From an uncultured Collinsella sp. (GTDB taxonomy: Bacteria > Actinomycetota > Coriobacteriia > Coriobacteriales > Coriobacteriaceae), in assembly GCA_900541675.1 (NCBI GenBank), contig UQKU01000004.1, positions 35,445 through 99,444 on the forward strand: 64,000 bases of DNA, given 5' to 3'. Under the pieces are notes generated by a model. The model saw only the letters and a program-made list of their open reading frames with translations, was not told where the DNA came from and made no database searches. Each line of letters begins with the position of its first letter. Position 1 is the stretch's first letter. Made by a program: the position numbers and the translations under genes. Below are positions 42,841-51,471 of the stretch, one piece after another.

Positions 42841-43794
42841 ATGGACAAGGCCGCATCCGCCGGTCATTCGGACCGTTGCCGCATCGTCGTCGATACCTGC
42901 TGCGACTTTAGCCCCGAGGTCGCCGCGAACCTTGATGTCGATATCCTGGGTTTCCCCTTCATTATCGATGGCGAGGAGCGCACGGACGACATCTGGTCGA
43001 GCATGAGCCCTAAGGAGTTCTACGACCGCATGCGCGCCGGTGCCCGCGTGTCCACCTCGGCTGTGTCGCTCGGTCGCTATATCGAGTTTTTTACCGAGTG
43101 CGCCAAAGAGGGCACGCCCACGGTCTACCTGTGCTTTACCTCGGCGCTGTCGTCGAGCTACAACTCCGCGTGCCAGGCGGCAGATGTCGTGCGCGCCGAG
43201 TATCCCAACTTTGAGCTCTACGTGGTCGACAACGCTCTGCCCTGCGCGGCCGGTGCGCTCTTGGCGCTCGAGGCCGTGCGCCAGCGTTCGGCGGGACTGA
43301 CCGCCAAGCAGCTGGTCGATTGGGCAAACGAGGCAAAGACCTACGTGCACGGCTACTTTACGCTCGAGAGCTTCGACGTACTGGCTGCCGGCGGCCGCAT
43401 TCCTCCCGCGGCGGCGCAGCTCACGGCAAAGCTCGACGTCAAGCCCGAGCTCTCCTACGACTTGGCCGGCTCGCTGTCGCTGATCGGCGTCAACCGCGGC
43501 CGCAAGAAGGCGCTCAAGTCCATCCTCAAGTCGTTCCGCGAGAACTACGTGCCCGATCGCACCATGCCCATCGCCATCATGACGGCCGATGCCGAAAAGG
43601 ATGGCGACTGGCTCGAAGCCGCCATCCGCAAGGAGGAGGGTTGCGCCGACGTCACGATCATTCGCGGCTCCGTGGGTCCCACCATCGGCTCGCACGTGGG
43701 CCCCGGCATGGTGGGCTGCGCGTTTTGGGGTAAGAACCGCGCCGACAAGGCCTCGCTTTCCGACCGCATCGCTCGCCGCGTGCGCGGGCAGTAG
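42841..43794 (+). CDS. DegV-family fatty-acid-binding protein
   Basis: DegV/FakB proteins hold a fatty acid in a pocket and present it to the FakA kinase. The 317-residue protein has the N-terminal IVVDTCCDFSPEVAANLDVD, the fatty-acid carboxylate loop RVSTSAVSLGRY, CFTSALSSSYNSACQAA, and GRIPPAAAQLTAKLDVKPEL plus the C-terminal GPTIGSHVGPGMVG. AAGGAG precedes; TTG 42838 is an alternative start 3 bases earlier. No FakA gene is nearby. Confidence 0.92.
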   Translation: MDKAASAGHSDRCRIVVDTCCDFSPEVAANLDVDILGFPFIIDGEERTDDIWSSMSPKEFYDRMRAGARVSTSAVSLGRYIEFFTECAKEGTPTVYLCFTSALSSSYNSACQAADVVRAEYPNFELYVVDNALPCAAGALLALEAVRQRSAGLTAKQLVDWANEAKTYVHGYFTLESFDVLAAGGRIPPAAAQLTAKLDVKPELSYDLAGSLSLIGVNRGRKKALKSILKSFRENYVPDRTMPIAIMTADAEKDGDWLEAAIRKEEGCADVTIIRGSVGPTIGSHVGPGMVGCAFWGKNRADKASLSDRIARRVRGQ

Positions 43795-43892
43795 GCAAGC
43801 GATGCGTCCGTAATCGCCCTCGACTCACAGCCCAAACGCTGGCACCGAGTATTCAACCTGGTAATAACACCCAACCCAAAAGGAAAGGTTTC

Positions 43893-44972
43893 ATGGCAAA
43901 CAAGCTCTCTGTCGCATTTATCGGCACCGGAATTATGGGTGCCCCCATCGCCGGCCACATTCTGGACGCTGGCTATCCCGTCACGGTCAACAACCGCACC
44001 AAGTCCAAGGCCGCAGCGCTCGTTGAGCGCGGTGCCGTTTGGGCCGATACGCCGGCAGATGCCGCGGCGAACGCCGACGTCGTCTTTACCATGGTGGGTT
44101 ATCCCTCCGAGGTCGAGGAGCTCTACCTGGCGGGCGACGGCCTGCTCGCGTGCACTAAGCCCGGCGCGGTCCTGATTGACCTCACCACGAGCTCGCCCGA
44201 GCTGGCGCGCGACATTGCCGAGGCCGCCCAGGTCACGGGCCGTATGGCGTTTGACTGCCCCGTCACCGGCGGCGAGTCGGGAGCTATCGCCGGCACGCTT
44301 ACGGCTATCGTGGGCGCCACCGAGAACGACATCGCTCCGGTCCGCGACATCCTTTCCACCTTTGCGGCAACCATCTGCTGCTTCGATGGCGCCGGCAAGG
44401 GCCAGGCTGCCAAGCTTGCCAACCAGGTGTCGCTGGGCGCCTGCATGGTCGGCATGGCAGACGCCATGGCATTTGCCGAGCTGAGCGGCCTCGATTTGGA
44501 GAAAACCCGCCAGATGATCTTGGGCGGCACCGGTAAGTCCGGCGCCATGGAGAGCCTGGCGCCTAAGGCGCTCGACGGCGACTACAAGCCCGGCTTTATG
44601 GTCGAGCACTTTATTAAGGACCTGCGCTTGGCGCTCGCCTATGCCGACGACCGCGAGCTTGCGCTGCCCGGCGCCGACGTGGCCTTTACGCTCTACGACA
44701 TGCTTGATGCCATCGGTGGTGCCAAGCTGGGCACCCAGGCCGTCACGGTCCTCTATAAGGAGGAGGCCGACGCCATCGCCGCCGGTCTGGACTGGTCGCA
44801 GTATCGTCCCGAGGAGCACGGTGCTCACGAGGAAGGCTGCGGTTGCGGCGAGCATGGGGACGACCACGAGTGCGGTTGTGGACACCACCATGGCGAGGAC
44901 CACGAGTGCTGCGGCGGTCACGGTCATGACGACGGCCACGAGTGCTGCTGCGGCCACCATCACGGGGAGTAG
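43893..44972 (+). CDS. 3-hydroxyisobutyrate dehydrogenase-family oxidoreductase with His/Cys-rich tail
   Basis: An NAD(P)-dependent beta-hydroxyacid dehydrogenase (GarR/MmsB/GlxR class). The Rossmann motif is FIGTGIMGAPIAGHI; the substrate site has CPVTGGESGAIAGTLT and the catalytic Lys lies in AKLANQVSLGACMVG. Family length is ~295; here the protein continues for ~60 residues as a His/Cys/Gly/Glu-rich tail with repeats such as HECGCGHHHGED and HECCCGHHHGE. The tail looks like a metal-binding appendage and is unusual in this family. The following gene starts 5 bases after its stop, so they form an operon. Confidence 0.9.
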   Translation: MANKLSVAFIGTGIMGAPIAGHILDAGYPVTVNNRTKSKAAALVERGAVWADTPADAAANADVVFTMVGYPSEVEELYLAGDGLLACTKPGAVLIDLTTSSPELARDIAEAAQVTGRMAFDCPVTGGESGAIAGTLTAIVGATENDIAPVRDILSTFAATICCFDGAGKGQAAKLANQVSLGACMVGMADAMAFAELSGLDLEKTRQMILGGTGKSGAMESLAPKALDGDYKPGFMVEHFIKDLRLALAYADDRELALPGADVAFTLYDMLDAIGGAKLGTQAVTVLYKEEADAIAAGLDWSQYRPEEHGAHEEGCGCGEHGDDHECGCGHHHGEDHECCGGHGHDDGHECCCGHHHGE

Positions 44973-44977
44973 CGCCC

Positions 44978-45406
44978 ATGAGCTGGACGTTCGTGGTGCT
45001 TGCGCTGGCGCTCTTTCTCTTCGCGATCTACATCGGCTTTTTGTGCGGCCAGTGGGCGTGCGAAAAGCGCGTCATCACCAAGCGCGACTACTGGATTGCC
45101 AACTTTGCGGGAGCGGCGGCAGTCGTCCTGCTGACCTGGGTGTTCTCGCTGTTCCCGCTGGTGCAGTTTGCGCCGATCGGCTGGCTCGGCGGCTTTATCG
45201 CCGGCCTTAAGATGAGCTTTGGCGAGTCCGTCGGTCCGTGGCGCAAGCACGACGAGGTCTTTAACGTCAACAAGGCACACCGCGCCGCCGCCGACGCGGG
45301 CGATGCCGAGGAACGCCGCCGTGCGCGTCGTAATGGCGCTGCCGACCGACAGCTCATCTCGGTCACCGATGACAGCAAGGGTGCTGGCAAGCACGCTAAG
45401 AAATAG
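44978..45406 (+). CDS. Small membrane protein of unknown function
   Basis: A 142-residue protein with two hydrophobic helices (residues ~3-25 and ~43-65) separated by a basic loop (EKRVITKRDYW), then a charged cytoplasmic tail (RRRARRNGAADRQ, ending KGAGKHAKK). ATG 44978 with GGGGAG upstream; 5 bases after the oxidoreductase gene. The family is not recognised. Co-transcription with the dehydrogenase and HEAT-repeat genes suggests a shared setting. Confidence 0.7.
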   Translation: MSWTFVVLALALFLFAIYIGFLCGQWACEKRVITKRDYWIANFAGAAAVVLLTWVFSLFPLVQFAPIGWLGGFIAGLKMSFGESVGPWRKHDEVFNVNKAHRAAADAGDAEERRRARRNGAADRQLISVTDDSKGAGKHAKK

Positions 45407-45421
45407 TAAAAAGAGGTAACT

Positions 45422-46120
45422 ATGGCAGAAAACAAAGACGAACAGCTCACCGACGAGGAGCTGGCGCAGCTTCAGCTGGCAGAGGAGAACGAGAATGCCG
45501 TCGACCGTCTGGTCCAGGAGCTCGGCTGCCCCACGCGCCGCATCCGCCAGTTTGCCGCCCGCGTGCTGCACCTGCTCGCCGAGCGCGATCCGCAGCGCGT
45601 CGTGCCCTGCGTCCCCGCGCTGATCGAGGCACTCGACCGCCCCGAGGCTCAGACCCGCTGGGAGGCCCTCGATGCCCTGACGGCGCTTGCCACCACCTGT
45701 CCCGAGCAGCTGGGCGATGCCTTTGAGGGCGCCGAGACCGCACTGTTCGACGAGATTTCCTCCACGCTGCGCTATGCCGCCTTCCGCCTGCTGTGCGTGT
45801 GGGGCGCCACGAGCGTCGAGCGTTCGCGCGAGGCTTGGCCCATCCTGGACGAGGCCATTCAGTGCTACCACGGCGACCTCGAGTATCGCGACATGCTCGG
45901 TTGCCTGTACGAGTTTGGCCAGGGCGAGATCGACGCCGAGGTCGCCGAGAAGCTTGCGCTGCGCCTTAAGTTCGATGCCGAGAACGGCAAGGGCAGCTAT
46001 CTCAAGGCCCGTTCGAGCGAGATTTGCGAAATGCTTGTTAAACGCTTTGACCTTGATCTCTCCAAAAAGAAGAAGCGTGCTAGCGTTAAAAAATCTGACG
46101 CCGCCGAAGACGAGGAGTAA
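45422..46120 (+). CDS. HEAT-repeat-like protein
   Basis: A 232-residue helical, acidic protein. Repeating pairs of amphipathic helices (VDRLVQELGCPTRRIRQFAA, VPALIEALDRPEAQTRWEAL, DALTALATTCPEQLGDAF) fit HEAT/armadillo repeats, which act as protein-binding scaffolds. A basic C-terminus (SKKKKRASVKKS) ends in DEE. GAGG lies before the ATG, 15 bases after the membrane protein and 6 bases before the dehydrogenase gene. Specific role unknown. Confidence 0.75.
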   Translation: MAENKDEQLTDEELAQLQLAEENENAVDRLVQELGCPTRRIRQFAARVLHLLAERDPQRVVPCVPALIEALDRPEAQTRWEALDALTALATTCPEQLGDAFEGAETALFDEISSTLRYAAFRLLCVWGATSVERSREAWPILDEAIQCYHGDLEYRDMLGCLYEFGQGEIDAEVAEKLALRLKFDAENGKGSYLKARSSEICEMLVKRFDLDLSKKKKRASVKKSDAAEDEE

Positions 46121-46126
46121 CAGATT

Positions 46127-47212
46127 ATGGCGCACGATGTAGTCCTGATTCCCGGTGACGGTATCGGTCCCGAGATTACGCAGGCCATGCGCCGCGTGGT
46201 CGAGGCCACCGGTGTCCAGATCAATTGGAATGTCCAGGAGGCCGGTGCCGGCGTCATGGACGAGTTTGGCACGCCGCTGCCCCAGCACGTGCTCGATGCG
46301 GTCGCCGAGACCAAGGTTGCCATCAAGGGTCCCATCACCACGCCGGTCGGCACGGGTTTCCGCAGCGTTAACGTTGCCCTTCGCAAGCACTTCGACCTGT
46401 ATGCCTGTGTGCGCCCCTGCCTGTCGCAGCCGGGCGACGGCTCGCGCTTCCGCGATGTCGACCTGGTCATCGTGCGCGAGAACACCGAGGACCTCTACGC
46501 CGGCATCGAGTTCGATGAGGGCGCTGCCGAGGTCGAGGAGCTCTCGCAGCTTGTCGAGCGCTCGGGTCAGAAGACCTTCGCCGCCGATTCCGCCATCTCG
46601 ATCAAGCCCATCTCCATCGCCAAGAGCCGCCGCATTGTGGAGTATGCCTTTGAGTATGCCCGCCGCTGCGGCCGCAAAAAGGTGACGGCCGTGCATAAGG
46701 CCAACATCATGAAGGCGACCGACGGCCTGTTCCTGCGCGTTGCGCGCGAGGTGGCCGCCAACTATCCCGATATCGAGTTCAACGACAAGATTGTCGACGC
46801 CACTTGCATGGGCCTGGTCCAGAACCCCAACGACTTCGATGTCCTGGTGCTGCCCAACCTGTACGGCGACATCGTGAGCGACCTGTGCGCCGGCCTGGTG
46901 GGTGGCTTAGGGATGGCCCCCGGCTCCAACATCGGTGCCGATTGCGCCATCTTCGAGGCAACGCACGGCTCCGCGCCCGATATCGCTGGCCAGGATATCG
47001 CCAACCCCACGGCCGAGATCCTTTCTGCTGCGATGATGCTCGATCACCTGGGCGAGAACGACGCTGCTAATCGCATTCGCGCCGCCGTATCTGCCACGCT
47101 CGACGAGGGCGAGCAGGTTACCGGTGACGTGCGTCGTGCCCAGACCGGCTCCGTCGAGGGGGCCGTGGGCACGCAGGCCTTTGCCGATGCCGTTATCGCG
47201 CACCTGGCCTAA
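46127..47212 (+). CDS. Isocitrate/isopropylmalate dehydrogenase family, probably NAD-dependent isocitrate dehydrogenase
   Basis: Oxidatively decarboxylates a 2-hydroxy-tricarboxylate using NAD(P). The 361 residues have LIPGDGIGPEITQAM, the substrate motif FRSVNVALRKHFDLYACVRP (Ser and three Arg), IVRENTEDLYAGIEF, the catalytic Lys in VTAVHKANIMKATDG, metal Asp in VLVLPNLYGDIVSDLCAGL, and coenzyme loop THGSAPDIAGQDIANP. The S-x-N-x-x-L-R layout with VR-P matches isocitrate rather than isopropylmalate enzymes, and leu genes are absent. It is last in the run from 43893 and has its own terminator. Confidence 0.88.
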   Translation: MAHDVVLIPGDGIGPEITQAMRRVVEATGVQINWNVQEAGAGVMDEFGTPLPQHVLDAVAETKVAIKGPITTPVGTGFRSVNVALRKHFDLYACVRPCLSQPGDGSRFRDVDLVIVRENTEDLYAGIEFDEGAAEVEELSQLVERSGQKTFAADSAISIKPISIAKSRRIVEYAFEYARRCGRKKVTAVHKANIMKATDGLFLRVAREVAANYPDIEFNDKIVDATCMGLVQNPNDFDVLVLPNLYGDIVSDLCAGLVGGLGMAPGSNIGADCAIFEATHGSAPDIAGQDIANPTAEILSAAMMLDHLGENDAANRIRAAVSATLDEGEQVTGDVRRAQTGSVEGAVGTQAFADAVIAHLA

Positions 47213-47271
47213 GGCATGCGTGCTGCAAACGCCTAAATAGTACTTAAGTGTTTGCGTATAACCTGAGAATC

Positions 47272-47305
47272 AATACGCCCGGCGCTCTGTCGGGCGTATT
47301 CTATT
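47272..47305 (+). terminator. Terminator after isocitrate dehydrogenase gene
   Basis: AATACGCCCG and CGGGCGTATT pair perfectly; CTATT follows. An upstream palindrome GCAAAC...GTTTGC (47225-47255) may be regulatory. Confidence 0.75.
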
Positions 47306-47338
47306 GAGGACTATGTTTCCTAACAAGGAGTAACCGAT

Positions 47339-48433
47339 ATGGGTCTGATTCAAAAGAAGGACGAGAAGGACGAGATCGACGGCATCCAGATCATCGAGCG
47401 CGGCGAAGGCCCCGACGGTGACGAGGACGAGAAGATCGACCTGGTCGCCGGTACGTCTGCCGAGCACATTGCTGCCGGTACGACGGCCGAGGAGGAGGAC
47501 GCCCGTCTGGAGGCTCAGATTGCCGCGGATGCCGCTGACGAGAATCTGATGCCCGAGGCCCAGGATGAGGACGACGATATCCTGGGTTCCGATGAAGACG
47601 ATCGCGTATCCAAGCACAAGAAGACGATGATCGCCGCCTTTGTGGTTGCCGTCGTGATCGCTGCGGTGGTCGGCTTCTTTATTGGCAATGGCGGCTTTGG
47701 CGGCAAGGGTGTCGGCTCGGCGACCCTGACCGAGGACCAGCTCGATTCGACCGTGGCAAGCTATAGCTACAACGGCAAGAAGAGCGATATCACCGCGCGC
47801 GAGGCCATCGAGAGCCAGTACAGCCTCGATACCGTCAAGGATAGTGATGGCAACTACACCGCTCCTTCTGCCGACGTCATCCTGTCCTACGTGCGCAACA
47901 AGATCCTGCTCGATGCCGCCGAGGACGAGGGCATTACCGTCTCTTCCAAGGAGATGAAGAAGTACGCCGAGGATTCCATCGGCACTTCTGACTACAAGAC
48001 CATGGCCACGCAGTATGGCGTGTCCAAGGACCAGGCCAAGCAGATCGTCCGCCAGTCCGCGACGCTGCAGAAGCTCTACAAGAAGAAGGTGGGCGATAGC
48101 TCCGCAAGCATGCCGACCGCTCCGACCGAGCCTTCTGACGGCAACGAGGAGACCGCGAGCAAGGATTACGCCGACTACATCATCAACCTTGCCGGCGATG
48201 AGTGGGATAGCTCAAAGGGCACTTGGAAGGACGAGAGCAGCACCTACGCTAAGGCCTTTGCCGACGATGCCTTTACGGCCGATAGCGCTACCTATAAGCA
48301 GGCCATGACCGCCTATTACACCGCCTACCAGCAGTATTCCTCGCAGGCTTCGAGCGCCAGCTCCAAGTGGACCGAGTATGCTAACGGCCTCTACGCCAAG
48401 GCCAACATCAGCATCTACGGCCTGTTTGCGTAA
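47339..48433 (+). CDS. Membrane-anchored SurA/PrsA-like N-terminal domain protein
   Basis: A 364-residue protein with an acidic cytoplasmic N-terminus (~95 residues), one membrane helix (TMIAAFVVAVVIAAVVGFFI at ~100-120), and an extracytoplasmic helical region. The latter (DVILSYVRNKILLDAAEDEG, ITVSSKEMKKYAEDSIG, YGVSKDQAKQIVRQSATLQK) resembles the chaperone-like SurA N-terminal fold of peptidyl-prolyl isomerases, but no rotamase domain follows. A role in folding exported proteins is inference. It has AAGGAG upstream and its own terminators on both sides. Confidence 0.7.
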   Translation: MGLIQKKDEKDEIDGIQIIERGEGPDGDEDEKIDLVAGTSAEHIAAGTTAEEEDARLEAQIAADAADENLMPEAQDEDDDILGSDEDDRVSKHKKTMIAAFVVAVVIAAVVGFFIGNGGFGGKGVGSATLTEDQLDSTVASYSYNGKKSDITAREAIESQYSLDTVKDSDGNYTAPSADVILSYVRNKILLDAAEDEGITVSSKEMKKYAEDSIGTSDYKTMATQYGVSKDQAKQIVRQSATLQKLYKKKVGDSSASMPTAPTEPSDGNEETASKDYADYIINLAGDEWDSSKGTWKDESSTYAKAFADDAFTADSATYKQAMTAYYTAYQQYSSQASSASSKWTEYANGLYAKANISIYGLFA

Positions 48434-48477
48434 AGAGTCGCACGGCTCATCGAGCATCTAGCCGATAGACAGCAGAA

Positions 48478-48514
48478 AGTCCGCCAGTACGGAAGTCGTT
48501 CTGGCGGACTTTTT
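48478..48514 (+). terminator. Terminator after the SurA-like gene
   Basis: AGTCCGCCAG pairs perfectly with CTGGCGGACT, then TTTTT. Confidence 0.9.
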
Positions 48515-48546
48515 GCGTTGAGGCGTGATTGGCGGCTTAATTATGG

Positions 48547-48786
48547 CTATTCATCTTTAAGTCCAAAAAGGCTATCGGCTTCATCGTCGGATATATATTC
48601 CAGTACATCGCCCGGTTGGCAGTCGAGTGCCCGACATATCGCGTCAAGAGTTGAAAAACGTATGGCAGAAACCTTGCCCGTCTTAATGCGTGACATATTG
48701 ACTTGGGAGATGCCCACGCGTTCCGCAAGTTCTTTGGATGAGATCTTGCGTTCGGCGAGCATGCGGTCGAGCCGCAGAATGATCAT
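48547..48786 (-). CDS. XRE/Cro-family small HTH regulator (YozG-like)
   Basis: A 79-residue DNA-binding protein: MIILRLDRMLAERKISSKEL, then AERVGISQVNMSRIKTGK (recognition helix) and LDAICRALDCQPGDVLEYI. This is the short Cro/CI subgroup that is usually paired with DUF2975 membrane proteins. Its ribosome site (GGGGGA) lies at the end of the upstream DUF2975 gene, so the two genes form an operon. Confidence 0.9.
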   Translation of the reverse strand: MIILRLDRMLAERKISSKELAERVGISQVNMSRIKTGKVSAIRFSTLDAICRALDCQPGDVLEYISDDEADSLFGLKDE

Positions 48787-48795
48787 GGATTCCCC

Positions 48796-49434
48796 CTAGA
48801 GCAACTCGTCATCTTGTTTTTGCAGGATACACCCGTAGCGGAAGATGCTGGCAATCAGGATAATAATCAGGCCTGCAAAGAGCATAGAGGGCTCGAACAG
48901 CTGGCCGCCGAAGGCATCTGTAAAGCTGCCGCCAAATCCCGAAAGCATCAATCCCGTGACTATGGCACCAAGGAGTCTCACGGCAGCGCCGCCGATAAGG
49001 AACAAAAGCCCAACTCGATGTAGCATACGGCTGCATTCAAGGTCAAAGGGCCTGCCCGCCTTTTCAATGATGGAGAAAAGCTTGTATGCGCTCAGTGCGA
49101 TAGCGAGCGCGAGGAATGTCATCATGACGCTCCCCATGGCGGTGTGACCGTCGTGCGCGATGAGCATAAGTGGGGTCTGTGCATTGGCACCGACGAGAGC
49201 GAGGCACGGTCCTTCGCCGGCTTGAAGTTCTACGGATTGGAGACAGAATCCTTGGGAGAGACTGGGCAATATGAGTAGAAGGTCGATTGCAATGACTGCG
49301 AAGAGTCCCAGAGCGAGTGCCGCAGTGGCGCAGATTGTGGCCCATTTGCAGATGCGGGTGAGCCTCCTCAGCTCGGCTATTGTCTGTTCGCGACCGATGG
49401 CTTCATTCGATGCGGATACGTTCCGGCGGATCAT
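48796..49434 (-). CDS. DUF2975 membrane protein
   Basis: A 212-residue protein with four hydrophobic helices (about 32-55, 95-120, 138-160 and 180-202), starting at ATG 49434 with GGAGGGG upstream. DUF2975 proteins typically pair with a YozG-like XRE regulator, as here; they are thought to bind or sense at the membrane, but no mechanism is settled. Codon use is slightly more AT-rich than in neighbours. It is divergent from the amino-sugar PTS operon across a 700-bp regulatory region. Confidence 0.8.
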   Translation of the reverse strand: MIRRNVSASNEAIGREQTIAELRRLTRICKWATICATAALALGLFAVIAIDLLLILPSLSQGFCLQSVELQAGEGPCLALVGANAQTPLMLIAHDGHTAMGSVMMTFLALAIALSAYKLFSIIEKAGRPFDLECSRMLHRVGLLFLIGGAAVRLLGAIVTGLMLSGFGGSFTDAFGGQLFEPSMLFAGLIIILIASIFRYGCILQKQDDELL

Positions 49435-50137
49435 AGCCCCTCCAACCAATCTCTTGGATGATACTTGTATCTTATATCATAATTAATGACAAACGATAAA
49501 TAATTACGGATACTGACTAAGTAATGATTGAAAACGATTAGCATGAACTATTAGCTCGTTTTGGGTGTCGGAGTTTGGCGCGCGGGGGATGAGGACAAAT
49601 GCCAAAACTTCCCGTGATCGCACAAGTGCTTCATCGGGTTCCCCGATTCATCTGGGAAAATAACTGCAAACGATTGCAAGTAACCGGTGAGCGGTCGAAA
49701 ACTACCGTTCACCGATAATCTCAAAACTGGTTCTAACTGGTATTAAGGCAAAAAGACCAATTCACATATCTTCACAATGACCTGCAATTTTTCTACACGC
49801 TATTTTTAGCCGCCCTGCGTTGTTTAGACACAGGAAAAGATCCGATCTTTTGCCAAAGCATTTCGAAACGGTTTCAAAACCGCAGGTAGAAGTGTTAACG
49901 ACCGGTAAACGGTCGAAATATCACCGTGAGCGGTGCAAAAACGTTTTACCGTATGAATCAACGAAAGCGACCTCTTCTGGGGTGATATAGTGACAACAAC
50001 ACATCACGTGGTTACTACCAGTTTAGAAACCACTGGTCTTCAAAGAACGCTTTCTAAGAAGCTTTAAGGGCGAGCGCCCGCTGGCTTCCGAAAATCATCG
50101 GACTCAGATTGTACACACCTTCGGAAGGGAAATTTGA
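49435..50137. promoter_or_regulatory. 700-bp AT-rich regulatory region upstream of the amino-sugar PTS
   Basis: No coding frame is convincing. The region holds several dyads: TGCAAACGATTGCA (49665-49678); CGGTGAGCGGT with ACCGTTCACCG (49685-49714); a related copy with CGGTAAACGGTCGAAA (49903-49935); and CGGTTT-CA-AAACCG (49869-49882). A -10-like TATAGT lies at 49986-49991 and the GntR-type site at 50008. Such clustering suggests multiple regulators, possibly including LacI-type carbon control. Confidence 0.6.
50008..50037 (+). promoter_or_regulatory. GntR-type operator upstream of the mannose-family PTS
   Basis: GTGGT-TACT-ACCAG (50008-50021), with a further dyad ACCAGT...ACTGGT (50017-50037). 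The 13-base TGGTTACTACCAG recurs exactly before agaS at 54301-54313. Confidence 0.7.
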
Positions 50138-50581
50138 ATGGTTGGCTTTATTCTTACCGGTCATGGACAGTTCGCACCCGGCCTAGCTAGCGCTATCGCT
50201 ATGGTTGCCGGCGACCAGCCCGCTTTTACCGTCGTTCCTTTTGAGGGCGACCAGGCTGCTTCTTACGGTGAGGATCTCCGCGCCGCTATTACCGCCATGC
50301 GCGAGGAGTGCGATGGCGTGCTCGTCTTTACCGACCTGCTTGGCGGCACCCCGTTCAACCAGTCGATGATGATTGCCCAGGATGTCGACAACGTCGAGGT
50401 TCTGACTGGCACCAACCTTCCCATGGTTATTGAGCTTCTGTTCCTCCGCGGCAATGCCACGCTCGCCGAGCTTGGCGAGCAGGCCGTGACCGTTGGCCAG
50501 ACGGGCGTCACCGCCCAGACGGTCGCATCCGTTGCCGGCTCCGAGGAAGAGGATATCTTCGGCGACGAGGACGGCATCTAA
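50138..50581 (+). CDS. PTS EIIA, mannose/fructose/sorbose family
   Basis: First gene of the amino-sugar PTS operon. The 147-residue protein accepts phosphate from HPr on His9 in VGFILTGHGQFAPGLASA. The FTDLLGGTPFNQSMMIA segment is the other family signature. Gly-rich active-site loops match ManX IIA, and no IIB domain is fused. GGAAGG lies upstream. The stop overlaps the next start by one base (TAATG). Confidence 0.94.
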   Translation: MVGFILTGHGQFAPGLASAIAMVAGDQPAFTVVPFEGDQAASYGEDLRAAITAMREECDGVLVFTDLLGGTPFNQSMMIAQDVDNVEVLTGTNLPMVIELLFLRGNATLAELGEQAVTVGQTGVTAQTVASVAGSEEEDIFGDEDGI

Positions 50582-50862
50582 TGGCCGATTTCGGAGCCAA
50601 CGTCCTGAGCTCCTCGGTCGCCCTTTTAGGCCTGCTTGCCATCATGGGCTTGATTTACACCATCTGGTCGCAAATCAACATGAAGAAGAAGCAAAAGTAC
50701 TTCAAGGAGCTGCACACCGAGCTCAAGCCGGGTCAGGAGGTTCTTTTCGCCGGCGGTATCTACGGAACCGTCAAAGGCATCGAAGGCGAGAAGGTCCAGA
50801 TCAAAGTCCGATCCGGAGCCGTCGTAGATGTTTCGCGTTACGCGATTCAGGAGATCAAGTAA
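50581..50862 (+). CDS. yajC: YajC-like small membrane protein within the PTS operon
   Basis: A 93-residue protein with an N-terminal membrane helix (VALLGLLAIMGLIYTIWSQI) and a small beta domain with ELKPGQEVLFAGGIYGTVKG and VKIRSGAVVDVSRYAIQEI-like strands, as in YajC, an accessory of the SecDF complex. It lies between EIIA and EIIB rather than with secDF. From memory, the streptococcal hyaluronan/GalNAc PTS locus likewise carries a yajC gene, so it may be a dedicated assembly factor for this transporter. Confidence 0.85.
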   Translation: MADFGANVLSSSVALLGLLAIMGLIYTIWSQINMKKKQKYFKELHTELKPGQEVLFAGGIYGTVKGIEGEKVQIKVRSGAVVDVSRYAIQEIK

Positions 50863-50898
50863 CTGTCGTCAGCAAATAACGAAAGGAAGCTGATCAAC

Positions 50899-51381
50899 AT
50901 GGCAGAACCCAACATTCTTCTTACCCGCATCGATAACCGACTGGTTCATGGTCAGGTTGCCACCCAGTGGAACTCCACTCTGGGCTCCAACCTCATCCTC
51001 GTCGCCAACGACGACGTGGCGTCCAACACCATGCGCCAGAACCTCATGAAGATGGCCGCTCCCGCCGGCGTCGCTACGCGTTTCTTCTCCCTGCAGAAGA
51101 CCATCGACGTCATTGGCAAGGCGAGCCCGCGCCAGAAGATCTTCATCGTGGCCGAAACACCGGAAGACGTGCTTACGCTCGTCAAGGGCGGTGTGCCTAT
51201 AAAGAAGGTAAACATCGGCAACATGCACATGTCGGAAGGAAAGCGCCAAGTCGCCACCTCCGTCGCAGTTAACGACGAGGATGTCGCTGCGTTTAAAGAG
51301 CTGCAGGAATTGGGGGTGGAGTTGGAGATCAGGCGCGTTCCGAGCACGCCTGTTGAGGACACGAGCAAGCTCTTCTCGTAA
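50899..51381 (+). CDS. PTS EIIB, mannose/fructose/sorbose family
   Basis: A 160-residue phospho-carrier that passes phosphate from EIIA to the sugar. The phospho-accepting His17 is in RIDNRLVHGQVATQW; ILVANDDVASNTMRQNLMKM and GGVPIKKVNIGNMHMSEGK are family motifs. AAAGGAAG precedes the ATG. A close paralogue with His replaced by Cys lies at 60637. Confidence 0.95.
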   Translation: MAEPNILLTRIDNRLVHGQVATQWNSTLGSNLILVANDDVASNTMRQNLMKMAAPAGVATRFFSLQKTIDVIGKASPRQKIFIVAETPEDVLTLVKGGVPIKKVNIGNMHMSEGKRQVATSVAVNDEDVAAFKELQELGVELEIRRVPSTPVEDTSKLFS

Positions 51382-51471
51382 TCCTCGTGATCCACGTTGT
51401 CAGGAGTGAAACCCTGACGTTCTGTACGTGATATCCAAAGTGCGTACATACATTTTGAAAGGAGGAGCAAG

